Source: Casuarina equisetifolia (Eukaryota; Streptophyta; Magnoliopsida; Fagales; Casuarinaceae). From it: a stretch of 64,000 nt of DNA. The number at the start of each line of letters is the position of its first letter. Position 1 is the first letter of the stretch. The stretch covers positions 8,493,354 through 8,557,353 of the forward strand of contig CM052362.1 in NCBI GenBank assembly GCA_028551475.1, in the 5' to 3' direction. The notes beneath the pieces were generated by a model. It was not told the origin of the DNA. It saw nothing but the letters and a program-made list of their open reading frames with translations, and did not search any database. The position numbers were made by a program, and so were the translations under genes. Shown piece after piece: positions 22,410-34,311 of the stretch.

Positions 22410-24028
22410 TGTTAGGTTTTATGGCTTAACAAGAAGGGGATTGAATTGTTAATATGAAATATGATGCTTTTATTTGATATAAAAAAAGGTTTATCCAATT
22501 AATATAACAATTTATGGATTAATAAGCAACAAACAAATAGAGTTATTCAAATCAGTAAAGAGCAAGAGAATCAAGACCCAATTTACCACGGTGGTTTAGT
22601 ACTCAATCCTTGAGTCCTAAGTCCACCTTCTTCTCCTTCCATCCAACCGATTGAAGTCTCCTTTACTCAACCAGATTAGGAAAACATGTTCTCTCTAATC
22701 CAAATAATTCTTTCTCAAAGGAATTCTCGAGTCCTAGTACAAATTATGATCAAAAGATCATGTACAGTAGCAAATCCCCAAATAATATGTTAGTTTATGG
22801 GATATTGCTAATCAAAAGAGCTATTTAAGTATATATAACAAGATGCAAAGCTCCTATCATAAAATCCCCAATTTGAACAAATTAAGGTTTCAGATTTTCC
22901 TCAATATTTATATGCAGTAAATATTTTTAAATGTAATCAACATATAAATAAAGTTATATAAGCTATAATCAATTATATAATCAAAGATCAAGCTAAATCG
23001 AATTTCACCAAACCCTTGTGAGTCACTGAGAGATGAGCGAACTTGACTCAAATAATAAGTGAGCTTAAGAGATTTTCTTCACAAAGAGAATACTTCAAAT
23101 AGATGTAGATCATTAATCTCTATCTTCACACATACACCTCCTTTAAATAGAAAGCAGATCTAGGGCTTTTTAGATCAAACCTAAACCATAGCTTTCTTCT
23201 CGTTAGGAATAGTGACCCATCCATCAAATCGACCTCATATCATCTTTCAAAGCTTCAATCTGACTGTTTTGACAACTAGTCTCCTCTAAAATCCTCTTAT
23301 TGAGGATTCGACACTTGAGAGAAAGAGGGATGACACCGGAGACTAAAGAATAACAGCTAGGGCAAAATGATCGAGAGCCCTCTTATGTCGTCTTTCTATT
23401 AAGTGAGACAACGTCGTGGCAAGTGCATTTCTCTAATGAATAAGACGACACCGTAGCAAGCACAGGTAGGCTTCCTTCAGTAGGGTCGAGCCGACGCAAG
23501 CTCGGGCCGCTTCATAGAACAACAATCTAGTAACAAAAGATCCAATAGATAAACACAGTCTAATATCAACAAGGTCCAAAGTCCAATAATGTAGACACGG
23601 TCCAAAAATATGATCTTTTACAAAGTTCATATTTTGGTTTAATACATATTTTAGCTTTAAACTAATATCAAGGTAGAATTAATGCTCCTCATGTTCCTAC
23701 AAGTGCATAAAACCAAGTATCATATTTCTTAATAAAATATATTCAAATATATTTTATTTCTTAATGAAATATTCAAATATATTTTATTTCTTAATGAAAT
23801 ATTCAAATATATTTTTGACATAATACACAAATATATTTCATAAAAACTTTAAGAATATGTTTTATAAAGGAATGTAAGAACCTGGTTACTTTATAATATC
23901 ATTAATTGATATTATAATTTGTATACCTTTTACTTCCTATAATTTTCTTTTTGCACAAAAAAAATATATTTCAAGAATTGATATTTACCAAAATATTCTT
24001 AGTTATAACAAAACCCTATTTTCCAATA
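22410..24028 (+). mobile_element. Family-A LTR, copy 5 (1619 bp), probable 3' LTR
   Basis: It starts TGTTAGGTTTTATGGC and ends TATTTTCCAATA, the usual CAACA having mutated. The 'taccacggtggttt' block is at about 22584. The flanks (ggaat and agaac) show no duplication, which fits a 3' LTR of a truncated element rather than a solo LTR. It cuts off the copia gag that follows on the minus strand. Confidence 0.75.
23727..23818. repeat. Tandem repeat, 30-bp unit, 3 copies
   Basis: The unit, containing 'atttcttaatgaaatattca', is repeated almost exactly three times within family-A LTR copy 5. Confidence 0.85.
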
Positions 24029-24831
24029 AGAACAACCCATCTGCAAATGCCATCTTGTTCTTAATTGATAGTGCGATTTTCATCATCTTAGACTACACAA
24101 CGTAGTTTAAGATTCCAATGAGCTTAATGGACACTAGGGTGGTTAGATCTATGTCTCCAATCTGCAGATAAAGTGGATCAGCACAATCCATGGTTTGCGT
24201 CATCCAATTATTAGGTTCATTTGCATCTGTGCACGGTGGAGTGTGAACATTCCATTGGTGAGCACAGAGTGGGTTGTGATTGTTTCGCTGATATGTGTAC
24301 ATCATTATGCTACTTCAATGCAGAGCAATATAGCGTGGAATGTCACCGATGGGGCTGTTAGAGTGCCGTGAGTGGTGGTTGGCCATGTTGCAAAAAAAGG
24401 GCAAACGATGTTGTATTGAAACACCTAGGATAACTTATGTCATCAGTTGTATTGAAGAAACAACATCATCATTCACTTTATGTGGTGAAACAATGTCATT
24501 TGGAACAATATGAATGTCATTGTGTTGTAAGGCAAAAATGGCATCGTGGGAATAAATGAAAAGGATGACATCATTCTAAATGAGTGCATCGTCTTTTCCG
24601 GTGAGGAAATTAAGGTTTCTTTGCCAAAAAGGGAAAAAATTAGGTTTCTAAAATCGAATTGAAATCAAATTAGAAAATAAGACAAATCATAGGGTTTTTA
24701 TGGGTTGTAAGTGGAAGTGTTGTTAACGATTGAAATTTTTTTGTAAGAACAAGAAAATAGTGAAAAACTGTGGGTAGTTGATTCACTATCATGCCATAGA
24801 AAAATTTTAAAAACCGAGGCTTTTGATGCCA
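24029..24831 (-). mobile_element. Ty1/copia start: PBS, leader and gag N-terminus
   Basis: On the minus strand a primer-binding-like word TGGCATCAAAAGCCTCGG (24814-24831) is followed by a leader and then a gag start reading DPLYLQIGDIDLTTLVSIKL (in the frame 24093-24305). After a frame break it continues as ALSIKNKMAFADG near 24040. This matches the N-terminal gag motif of many plant copia elements (D-P-L-Y-L-x-x-x-D, then A-L-S-A-K-N-K-x-G-F-x-D-G). The element is cut at 24028 by family-A LTR copy 5, so all of pol is missing. The PBS differs from the initiator-Met consensus TGGTATCAGAGC at several positions. Confidence 0.7.
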
Positions 24832-25300
24832 TGTCAAAAGGTATGAAATGAACACATAAGAATGGATCAAACTTGTTTGATTGACCAAGAAAACCAATAC
24901 ATGTAGTCGATTGGGAGAAATGATTCCTAAGATAAGATTTACAATGAACATTCAAAACCTTTTGTAAAAGGACATTTACAATAAGACAAAACTAATTCAA
25001 ATCAAAGGTTCTTCACAGTACTCTACAATGGTTGGTGGAATTGCTTCAGTCAGTCTCCTAGTGTACTAATGCAATGAAAGGGAGATGCTAGCTTGCTCTG
25101 AATAGCGAGCTAGTGTGTTCTATCCAGAAAGTTATTGGGTCCTTATATGTGGCAGCCAAGTGGTTGCCACCTCATCTCTGAACATCTCCTTATGCTTAAA
25201 GGGGAACAATGAGATGGATCAAGCATAAAATAGTCCACTAAGTGATACTTGTTTTTTCTTGAAATAAGAGTTTATATGATGGCTCTAAAAAACAAAAAAA
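24832..25300 (-). mobile_element. Probable 5' LTR of the truncated copia (right end uncertain)
   Basis: The sequence starting TGTCAAAAGG lies immediately outside the PBS, where the LTR must end (its reverse complement ends ...TTTTGACA). The outer end cannot be fixed because the partner LTR is missing; 25300 is only a guess. Confidence 0.4.
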
Positions 25301-26657
25301 TTAAGTTAAAAAGTGTCTAACTTGGAGGTTTGACACTAAGTGTATATGTTTTAAAAAAATATATTAAAAGAAAAAAAGAAGCAAAACTTTCATCCTTAGT
25401 GACAAACAAAACATTGTTGTTCATTTAGAGTAACATAAATAAAGTCTCTCAATTCTAAAAGAACCCCTTATGTGCAGGTTTGTTGGAGCATGTGATCATT
25501 GGCCTCCATATGGTGAGCAACCAAAATGGTTTACGTGGGTAGGCTAACATGCATTGTTGTTACTTACCATGAATAATGGAAATATGGCAAGTGTTAATAG
25601 TTCGTATAGAAATAGAGAATCGAGATAATGGGACACCATGTGTTTGATGAGACAATTCTATGAAAAACTTCACTAAACCGAATGGGGTAGCAACTCAGAC
25701 ATTGATGACATGGATAATAAGCGCATCAAGTGCTTGAAGAAATCTATGGAATCTTCAACAAACAAAATATTGAGGCTCTAATGCAAAGTACAATATCAAG
25801 TTAATGGGTTACACCAACTGTTCAATGTAATTGCTCTACAAGTTTCTATTAGAAGATAAAGTCACACCTAAAGGGAAGTCAACCACTTGTGCAAAATTTC
25901 CACATCATCACATATTATACAACACTCAAACAACCTCTCTCCATATGAAGGACCCATCATCACGTAACAAGACTGCACACGTCAGCCTTTCACCATCACA
26001 AACATTGAAGCATTGTATATCTTTTACAACTCCCAATCAACTTCTGGCAAGGAAAGAATCTTTCACCCATCGAAATATCCAGGAAAAGCAAATATGGAAG
26101 ACAAATACCAAAACATTCTCCAATCGAACAAGGAAGGAAGAAACATAGGATTAATATACTAAGATTAGAATCTAAAAATATTCCTAAAATACTTTTGGCA
26201 ATCTCAAACCTTACCGAAAACAATGACGATCCTTACCTTTTTATAAACCATGTAATTAAACCCATTCCTTTATAATTTAGTAGCACATATCTATAAATAA
26301 GGAATTCTTTGTACAAAGAAAATCATCAAATACATAATAGCTTTCTCCATTGCTTCTATTCCAGACTATACTAGATATTATTCTAGTTTTTTAACAAGTT
26401 GAAGAAATTACCTTGAATTTCTTCGTCTTTTCATCTTATCGTACCTTTTATCTATTTCAACAAACTGAAGATTCCAAATGAGTTTCCAAACCAAATATAC
26501 TTAACAATGCTAACAATCATCAATAATCTAGCAATCAATTAACCCAACAAAGGGAAACCTTGATGTAGTAATCAATCTAGAAGTGGAAGGGAAAACCTAA
26601 GCAACTAAAAACTCTAGAATACTAGCAAAAGTAAGAATCTAGCCATTTAAGAATAAA
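25301..26657. other. No gene recognised; possible LTR-like promoter near 26290
   Basis: The frame 25831-26148 (105 codons) has low-complexity Ser/Thr/Lys/His composition and no motif. Around 26289 the word 'tataaataaggaattc', followed by 'ctttctccattgcttctatt', has the look of a copia LTR promoter with its downstream leader, but no second copy supports this. Confidence 0.35.
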
Positions 26658-26662
26658 GAATA

Positions 26663-27043
26663 TGTTTAAACCTTGCTCCACCTCCTTTCACAAATCAATT
26701 ACATTGCTCTTAATTTGTCAAGATAACAACATCATAGCACACCAAGAACATCACAAAATTCATAACACATCACACAACAACCTGAATCATATTGAGTGTA
26801 CACAAGATACAAATTAACAACTCCTAACATAACAAGTTAGCTAATCTATCTAGCAAATACTATAAGCACTACCACTACTTTTAGTTATGCCACCAATGAC
26901 ATGTTGCAGAAACTAGGTTTTCTTCTTCTCCAAAAGTGTTATGAAGAATTGTGTTATTTCCCTTTTCTACTTTCTGTTGAGCCTTTCTTGGGGTTGGGCT
27001 ATGTTGCTTAGATGGGCCTTAGATAAGGCCTTCAGTCATGACA
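26663..27043 (-). repeat. 3' LTR of the Ty3/gypsy element (381 bp)
   Basis: On the plus strand it runs TGTTTAAACCTTGCTCC to CAGTCATGACA. It aligns along its length with 32179-32558, with scattered substitutions and small indels (for example the 'aaaccaacttcatc' segment is present only in the right copy). It contains 'gggcctt' and 'ttcttggggttgggctatg' blocks shared by both. Confidence 0.9.
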
Positions 27044-27060
27044 ATCCCTACCTCTTCTCC
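27044..27060 (-). other. Polypurine tract of the Ty3/gypsy element
   Basis: The reverse complement reads GGAGAAGAGGTAGGGAT directly before the LTR start TGTCATGAC, as expected for plus-strand priming. Confidence 0.9.
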
Positions 27061-27501
27061 AAATCCTTGTCCTCAAGGATTAATGCAAAAATCTAGAAAA
27101 TTGAGTGCTAATGTAGTCAATGTCTTTCCAAGTAAGCTCACACTTGGGTGCTCAAACCATTAAATCAACAAACCCACCCCAAGCTTGTCCCTATGCCTTA
27201 TAAGGTGTCACTTTAACACTGTAATGGGCTCAACCAACAATCTTGCCTCACCATCAAAGGAACTTTAAGAAATACCTTGCATCGGTGGCCAATGACCTTT
27301 TTTTAGCTAGGATACATGAAAGATAGGATGAATAGAAATTTCTAGCAGTAAGGCAAGTTTATAAGCCACATTCTCAATTTGTTGCAATATCATAAATGGT
27401 CCATAGTAGTGTGGGGCTAACTTATAATCTCTCCACCTAGACAAGGACAATTGATGGTAAGGTTGCACTTATAAGTAAACTAAATCTCCCACCTCAAACT
27501 C

Positions 27502-28480
27502 TCATTCCGAGCACCTTTTGTTAGCATAAAACTCCATATGTGCTTGGCTTGTTTGGAGATGGAATTTAATCAATTGTATTTGTTGGAGACGTTCTTGGAG
27601 GAACTCATTGACTTTATGTTCAGCCGTCATCTCAAAGTTATGGTAAGGTGTTTGTCTGGACTTATATCCATACAAAACCTCAAAAGGTGTCATCTTAATT
27701 GATGAATGATAGTTAGTATTATACCACCATTCCATGAGTGATAACCATAGGTAACACCTACTAGGCCTCTCCCTACTGGAGCAACGAAGATATCGCTTTA
27801 TGCACTGATTCACTATTTCTGTTTAATTCTCATTTTGAGGGTGATAAGAGGTACTACAATGGAGTTTAACCTCAATGGCCTTAAAGAGCACTTTCTAGAA
27901 CTTGCTAATAAAGATGGGATCTCGATCATTCACAATGGTGGCAAAAAGTCCATGTAACCTTGCTACCTTATCCAAGAACACATCAACCACCTAAATTACT
28001 GAGAAAGGGTGATTCAACCCTATAAAATGGGCATATTTTGTAATGTAGTCCACCATTCCTAAGATTGTATCTCGACCCTTGCTCTTAGGAAGCCTTTCTA
28101 TAAAATCCATGCTAATGCCTTGCCATGCCTTAATAGGGATAAGAAGTGGCTATAAGAGTCCTGGAGATTGTACCCTCTCCGATTGTGCCTCTAGCAAATC
28201 TCACAATGTGACACCTAACTCGTTACCATTTGTTTTATTCCCACTCAATAAAATTGTTGTTGGATTCTTTTCCATGTATCCCTAATACCGGAATGACCTC
28301 TTATCCCTAACTCATGTAGATGTCTGATTATATGCTTTCATAAGCCCTATTGACTGCCCACCATCATCTTCCCTTGGAGATGTAGGACCCCATTGGCCAA
28401 GCTATAATTAGGATGTGCCTCCAGATCAAGTGCAAGAGCCTCTAATAGTTGTTGGACATGTAGATCTCCCTCATAACTAG
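27502..28480 (-). pseudogene. Ty3/gypsy integrase remnant
   Basis: The best-preserved frame (27502-27813) reads WYNTNYHSSIKMTPFEVLYG, the conserved end of the integrase core in plant gypsy elements (W-Y-N-T-x-x-H-x-S-x-x-x-x-P-F-x-x-x-Y-G). It is followed by a coiled segment ending FYANKR. Upstream, toward 28480, the core continues in broken frames. Integrase would insert the cDNA into chromatin; with several stops it cannot be made here. Confidence 0.8.
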
Positions 28481-28649
28481 CCAACACATGTTGAACCCAA
28501 AGTGGCTACAAGATAGACAATGAGTGTAGTGAGGACTCACCTTTTCCGAGGTCTATGGGCAATCGTGAAAGGGCATTTGCTACACCATTCTCACTCCCTT
28601 TCTTGTATTGAATCTCATAGTCCTAACCTAATAACTTCTTTAGCCACTT

Positions 28650-29700
28650 ATACTGTGTAGGTGTGGAGATTCTCTACTTTAATAGGTGCTTTGCACTATG
28701 AAATGGTTCCTTAATAAGTACAGCCTCTATTTTTGTACCCCCATGACAATGGCCAATAACTTCTTCTCGTATGTTGAAAAACCCATGCATTGTGGAGCTA
28801 AGGCCTTACTCAAGTGAGCAAGCGGTCAACCTTCTTGCATAAGAACTACAGTCATTCCCTTAAGGCTCACATGCTTCTCAAAGTTAGGTGTCACCAAAAT
28901 GAGGGTGGAGCTCATTGCTTGCTTCAGCTCTTCAAAGGCTTTAATGGCTACTTTGGACCACTAAAATCTCCCTTTTTGTAGGATACTAGTGAGTGGTTTA
29001 CTTATTTGTCCATAGTTCCTGACAAAACGCTAATAATAACCTATGAGCCCCAAGAAGCCTTAAAGTCCCTTCGAAGTGGTAGGTCAAGGCCAAGTTAGCA
29101 TGGTTTCAATCTTTTTCTTGTTTGCCTCAATCCCCTTCTGAACGCAAGGTTGGGTGAAGACACATTTACTATGCTTGGTGTACAATTCATGGTGTTGAAG
29201 CAATTGGAAAACCAAATCCAAGTATCGCACATGACTCTCCAACTCTACACTATAAACCAAGATGTCATAAAAAAAAGATTAGTACAAACCTCTTTAAGTA
29301 AGGCCTAAAAATCAAGTTCATGAGCGCCTAGAAGGTCGCTAGTGCATTTGTCAACCTAAACAGCATGACTAGGAACTTGTAGTGTCCCTAATGAGTGTAG
29401 AATGCAATATTAGGAATGTCTTCATGGTGCACTCAAACTTAATGATAGCCCGATTGCAAGTCAAGCTTCGAGAACCATGTGACACCATGAAGCTTATCTA
29501 ATAGTTCATTTATCATTGGAATTGGAAACTTATCCTTCATTATGAGGCTAATAAGCTTGATAATCCATAAAATCACCACGAGCCATCATGTTTCTTAACC
29601 AATAGGATCGGGGAGGCAAAAGGGCTTGTACTTAGGCAAATCACCTTGGTGTCCATCATTTTCTCTACCATCTTCTCAATCTTTACCTTTTGTACATAAG
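28650..29700 (-). pseudogene. Ty3/gypsy reverse transcriptase and RNase H remnant
   Basis: On the minus strand I read [29 protein letters not shown], then FFYDILVYS, and later FSTYEKKLLAIVM from RNase H. The catalytic pair of RT is normally two Asp (F-x-D-D-I-L-V-Y-S). Here the first is Tyr (codon 29267-29269), so the polymerase site is destroyed, as well as interrupted by stops. Confidence 0.8.
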
Positions 29701-29842
29701 GGGCGGTAAGACTTTACACTCACTGGACTACTCCCTAGAAGTAATGAAATGCGATGATTGAAGTCTTAGGGTGGAGGTAGCTAAAAGGGTTAATGGAATA
29801 CCTTTGAATATATGTTTATTACTCTCTTAGTGCTATTGGGAT

Positions 29843-30393
29843 CTACTGATGCATAGGAGGTAAAGCTACTACTCGTAACTGGGCCACCATACAATTTGGG
29901 TGATCCATAACCCATCGGCAAAAGTTCAACCCACTAATGCCTTCCAATGTGAGCTCCCCCTTAAAGCTTCCCCACAATACTATTGATTTCCTTCCCATAT
30001 GCATAACCAATTGATTCTTCTCCAAGTCCCACGTGATCGGGTTAACCATCCAAATCCACTGCATGCCTAAGACCATGTCATAGCCCCTAGTGCTAGGAAT
30101 CTAACTCGTGCTGAAAAGGTTCAACCTTGAATCTTCCATTGGAAATGTTTACATCCTTGGTTGCCTCTTAGCTGATGTCTTCCAACTATGGTGATTGAAA
30201 AGGGGGCCATCTCCTCCACCTTAGAGCCTACCTTCTTTGCCAGCTCAAAGTCTATAAAGTTATGCGTAGAACCCATGTCAACCAAAATGATCACCCTAAG
30301 CCCCTTAATTAAGGCATCTAATTTGTAGGTATGTGAAGAGACTCCTAACATAGCTTGCAAGGCAATGGTGCTTGCATCTTGGTCCTTATCCAA
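29843..30393 (-). pseudogene. Ty3/gypsy aspartic protease region
   Basis: Two consecutive frames cover this domain. 30121-30393 reads IILVDMGSTHNFIDFELAKK, the protease active-site region, where the usual D-S-G or D-T-G is D-M-G. 29843-30076 reads MVLGMQWIWMVNPITWDLEK, the following V-L-G-x-x-W-L stretch. A frameshift lies between them. The protease would process Gag-Pol in the particle. Confidence 0.85.
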
Positions 30394-30439
30394 TTGCTTG
30401 AAGGTCTATGGGATTTTCCACATTCTCTTCACCTCCTTC

Positions 30440-31770
30440 TTTATCATCCTTTATTCTCGCAAGCATAAAAATCTATTTCTTCTAACACTGGTGCCCTTTA
30501 ATCCATCTTTCATCACAATGGTAGCATAAATCCTCATGTCGCCTTTCCTACATCTAACTTTGGCTAATCCTATGTATAGGCATGCCTTGTTTCTGAAGGG
30601 TTACGGGACTTACAAGGCCCTTGGTCTGGTCTGGACAACCCTTATACTTTTGCCTATTAAGTGCATTGCCATTTGGTGGCCTTCCATTAGCTATTTGATG
30701 CCTAGGAGAGTTTTGTGCTACTTGGTCTTCTCCCACAAAGGCAAGCCTAACAGCTTCCACCTACATTGTAGGGTTCCCAATCCTTATTGTTGACTGAATG
30801 TCCTCCCTAAGAGCCTGAATGAAGAACCTAACAAAGGAGATCTCTATCATGCTAGGGTTTTGAAACAAGACCTATGGACGCAACTGCTCAAATGTCTCTA
30901 CAAACTTCGCTACTAAAGAGGTTTGTCTCAAGGTAAAGAATCATTCCACATGATTATCACACTCTTTCTTAACAAATCTAGCCACAACATGTCTCCTAAA
31001 CACCTCCTACGTGATTGGGCCCGTTTAAGCTATATAAAGGGCATATCATTCCCTTATATCCCTTTCCATAGCAACTACAACATATTGGACCCTTATATAA
31101 TTCATTACTTCATACAAGTTCAACCCATTTTCTCATTACACTAACCATTCTTTGGGACCAACTCTTGTGTAAGTAGGAAAATCCATAAGAGAGGGGCGAG
31201 GGGAACTTACTTGCTGCCTAAAGGGCCTCCCGTGTGAGGTGTTTTGCTGTCATGGTATGGCTTAAAGTGCTCTCTAAGGCCATATGTCTAGCCTAAATGT
31301 TATTCAAAGGTCTGCCCCTTACTAGGACCTTGTTGTTGGTACCAATAATTTTCTCTAGGGTTGTAAACAGGGCCAAAACCACTCTCAAAGGGAGGTTCAC
31401 CTTGTTTTCCTAGGTATTGAGGCCCAGTGTTCTAAGCCAAAGTTAATCCCATAAGGGCCAAAGGAGTTAAAAGCTTGTCCCTCAGCATTGGGGAATTTTT
31501 TGACTTAATCTCGTTAGTGGTCGAAAAATGCCATTAACAATGACTAGAATCCTATCAAAGGTTGGAAACCATATGGTGGTTGGCTCCCATTATGGAATCC
31601 ATGAGTATGAGAGGGCTTATCGAAGAAATGAGGCTAGTATAAGCTAGATCTAGAGAAGGCCGGTTGCTAGCCAAAGTGAAAATCCCTAAGAGATGGTTAG
31701 TGGTGGTTGCATCTACCGTCAGGGGGGTCAACCATGTAATGGCTCTCTTCTTCGTCTTCAGAGTCAACTA
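30440..31770 (-). pseudogene. Ty3/gypsy gag remnant with zinc knuckle
   Basis: The minus strand gives FVRFFIQALREDIQ (about 30810-30850) and CYHCDERWIKGHQC (about 30485-30525). The latter is the chromovirus-type knuckle C-x-x-C...G-H-x-C. Gag packages the element RNA. The frame at 31555-31767 lies in the N-terminal portion but has no firm motif. Stops break the frame. Confidence 0.7.
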
Positions 31771-32160
31771 GTTGCTCCATAAAGTATGGTGGTTCTGGTG
31801 TGGATCAATGGTATTGCCAAAAGGCCTATTGTTAAGCATCCCCATGAGTGGTTTGGGGTTACACTAGTGACATGCAATGCAGTTAGGGTTCAAACTAAGT
31901 TCGATTGGGCTAGTGGTGGTTCTTGTAGGCCATCCTTGCCCTAGGTCTCCCACATTTAGTGGTAGGCTCTTAATCGATGGAGATTAGGAGCGTTTCCCCT
32001 TATCCAAGCCCATATTATCCAAAAGTTGTCATTGGTTCTCCATGGACTATGCCATGGAACTCATAAACTGTCTCTGTATCTCTTCCATTTTAGCTTCCAT
32101 GGAAATTATCCAGTTTTCCATGGCTATGTGGGACTTGTTTTTAGTTACAAAGGCCAAGAG

Positions 32161-32178
32161 CTTGCTTCATATACCACT
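32161..32178 (-). other. Degenerate primer-binding site
   Basis: The reverse complement reads AGTGGTATATGAAGCAAG next to the LTR end. It resembles the initiator-Met tRNA PBS TGGTATCAGAGC with mismatches. Confidence 0.6.
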
Positions 32179-32558
32179 TGTTGAGACCTTGCTCCACCTT
32201 CTTTCACTTATCAACTGCACTAGTCCTAATTTGTCATGACAACAACATTATAGCACACCAAGAACATCACAAAATTCACAACACATCATGCAACAACCTA
32301 AATCATATTGAAACCAACTTCATCGAGTCTACACAAGATACAAATCAAGAACTACCAACACAACAAGTAACTAATCTATCTAGCAACAATTACAAGCATT
32401 ACCATTATTCCTAGTCATGCCACCAATGGCATGTTGCAGAAACTAGGTTTTCTTCTCCAAACATTTTCTACATAATTGTGCTGTTTCCCTTTTCTACTTT
32501 TTGTTGGGCCTTTCTTGGGGTTGGGCTATGTTGCCCTTATGGGCCTTGGGTCATGACA
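32179..32558 (-). repeat. 5' LTR of the Ty3/gypsy element (380 bp)
   Basis: On the plus strand it runs TGTTGAGACCTTGCTCC to GGGTCATGACA and pairs with 26663-27043. The element is on the minus strand, so this right-hand copy is the 5' LTR. The small ORF at 32178-32414 lies inside it and is not a gene. Confidence 0.9.
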
Positions 32559-34311
32559 AAATAAGTTACCTTTGCTACTACCATCTTGAGGAGTAGGATT
32601 TGCATATAACTTTGTGTAATCTTATTAATGGATCTTCATGTACATGGCTAAGAGCAAGAGCAAGATAAATAAGAAATGTTGAAAATAATGAAAAAAAATA
32701 ATAGATAGATATTACATACTGTACAAGTCAATTAACTAGTGGATATGTATTGTTTCAAGGATTATTGAGTAATAGATAAGTGGGGGAGGAACTCTAGGAG
32801 TTACTAATAATCTTGCAATTCTACAAAGGTCGAGTATGGCAAACATGAGAGCTTTTCCACTGCAAACCTCATACATCTTCTAAAATAACTCTCCATGGTT
32901 CATCCACTAAACAATAAACTTTTCCATTGAAACAATTTAGCCCTTGATCAACTATGAAATAATTAAGCATCTAAGGTGATCACCATATGCATACTTTATT
33001 TGATCAAATTGATGAAACAAATCAATCACAAGATGCCACTACAACGTGAGCTAGTTTTACTTAGACATGCTTGATTTACAATTGAGAAAAATGATAATCC
33101 TTATACTATTCACCACAACCTTCAAAATCTTTTAGGGAAAGGTAACCTGCAACATGTAGGAAGATATATTGTTATTTGTCAAGTTGTATACAAGCTAGAG
33201 CTGTATCTTATTGATAGGACTTCTTGGATTAAATTCTCAATTTGAGTACTTCTTGTTGCTAGAAAACCAGAAAAATAAATTAGCATTGGCATGTTCAAAC
33301 TTACCCTAACTTTAGAGTAATGTCGGGATGTTTGTGTTGTCCAGGAAGATTAGCTACAGTTCAAATATTAGCGAGTCTAGCAGATGATTGACCTTGTGTA
33401 TTAGGATACAGCTGATCCTCAATTTGCTCAAAGAGACATTTTTCCATTGATTGAGAAAGTAAGGAAGCAAAGAAAAAGAAAAATTCAAGACCTGATACCT
33501 ATTTCAGCCATAAGTTATTCTCCATTAGTTGGGCTCCCTACATTGAAAAGTAAAGAGAGAGAGGTTATTAAGATATATTAGCCTAAGCCAAAAAGATAAT
33601 TTCTCTATTTCTGATAAGACAAGGGGCAGTAACCAAAATGAGCTTCACAGTAAGATCTCCAAATGATTTTGTGTCATAGGATAAATTGATCATACAAAGA
33701 TCTTCATATGAGAGGAAGGAAAACTTTAGCCCACCCACGATTTTTATGAATTTGTACCAACTTGCATAATTATAGTCATTTCTAGTTATCAAATAATTTG
33801 CTCTAGATTAAGTAATCATATGAAGATATTTATTAACAAGTATCATCACCAAAGAAAAGCAACAATTCAATGAAATTTCTTGCCAAAGGTTAAAGTTTGG
33901 CACATGACCTTCCACTTAAGGGCAATGATCACTTTTGCAAACTTTTCACCTTGAAACACAAAGGCTTCTCATGTTAAGAGATTAATATAGAATCTCATTG
34001 CTTCATCATAGTGCTAACGAAGTAAAATAACAAAAAGTGACAAAACTTTGCCTTTAAAATGCAGTTCAAGCTCGTTTCTATAAGTTGCTCTAGTTTTGAT
34101 AGTTCTTCTATATCCAAATGTTGGAGCTCTTCTCCTTTCATTTGACTTTAGATGTAAACATTTTAAACATTAAGCTATTGTAGGATATGCATTAAAGTAG
34201 CGTCTAACTTCATAAAGCAATTAAGTTATGATACCTTAATTCATGAGTTCTCTCACTGATTTCCTTGCTCAACAAGGTATGGGGACTATTCCTAAGCAAT
34301 TTTTGCATATT

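Larger units (their letters stand above)
26663..32558 (-). mobile_element. Complete Ty3/gypsy (chromovirus-like) element, inactive
   Basis: Two LTRs (26663-27043 and 32179-32558) bound a minus-strand internal region. The flanks gaata (26658-26662) and aaata (32559-32563) are a 5-bp target duplication with one mismatch. In element order: PBS-like word at 32161-32178, gag with zinc knuckle (about 30440-31770), protease (30121-30393), RT (about 28950-29700), RNase H (about 28650-28950), integrase (about 27500-28480) and a polypurine tract (27044-27060). RT-to-integrase order makes it Ty3/gypsy, and the protease word GSTHNF and the GH-x-C knuckle fit chromoviruses. All domains carry stops and frameshifts, and catalytic residues are lost. 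Confidence 0.92.

Noticed and set aside
25831..26148. 105-codon plus-strand ORF
   Set aside because: Low-complexity Ser/Thr/Lys composition, no known motif, no splice context, and an overlapping minus ORF of similar length; most likely chance.
32178..32414. 78-codon ORF
   Set aside because: It lies almost entirely inside the 5' LTR of the Ty3/gypsy element.
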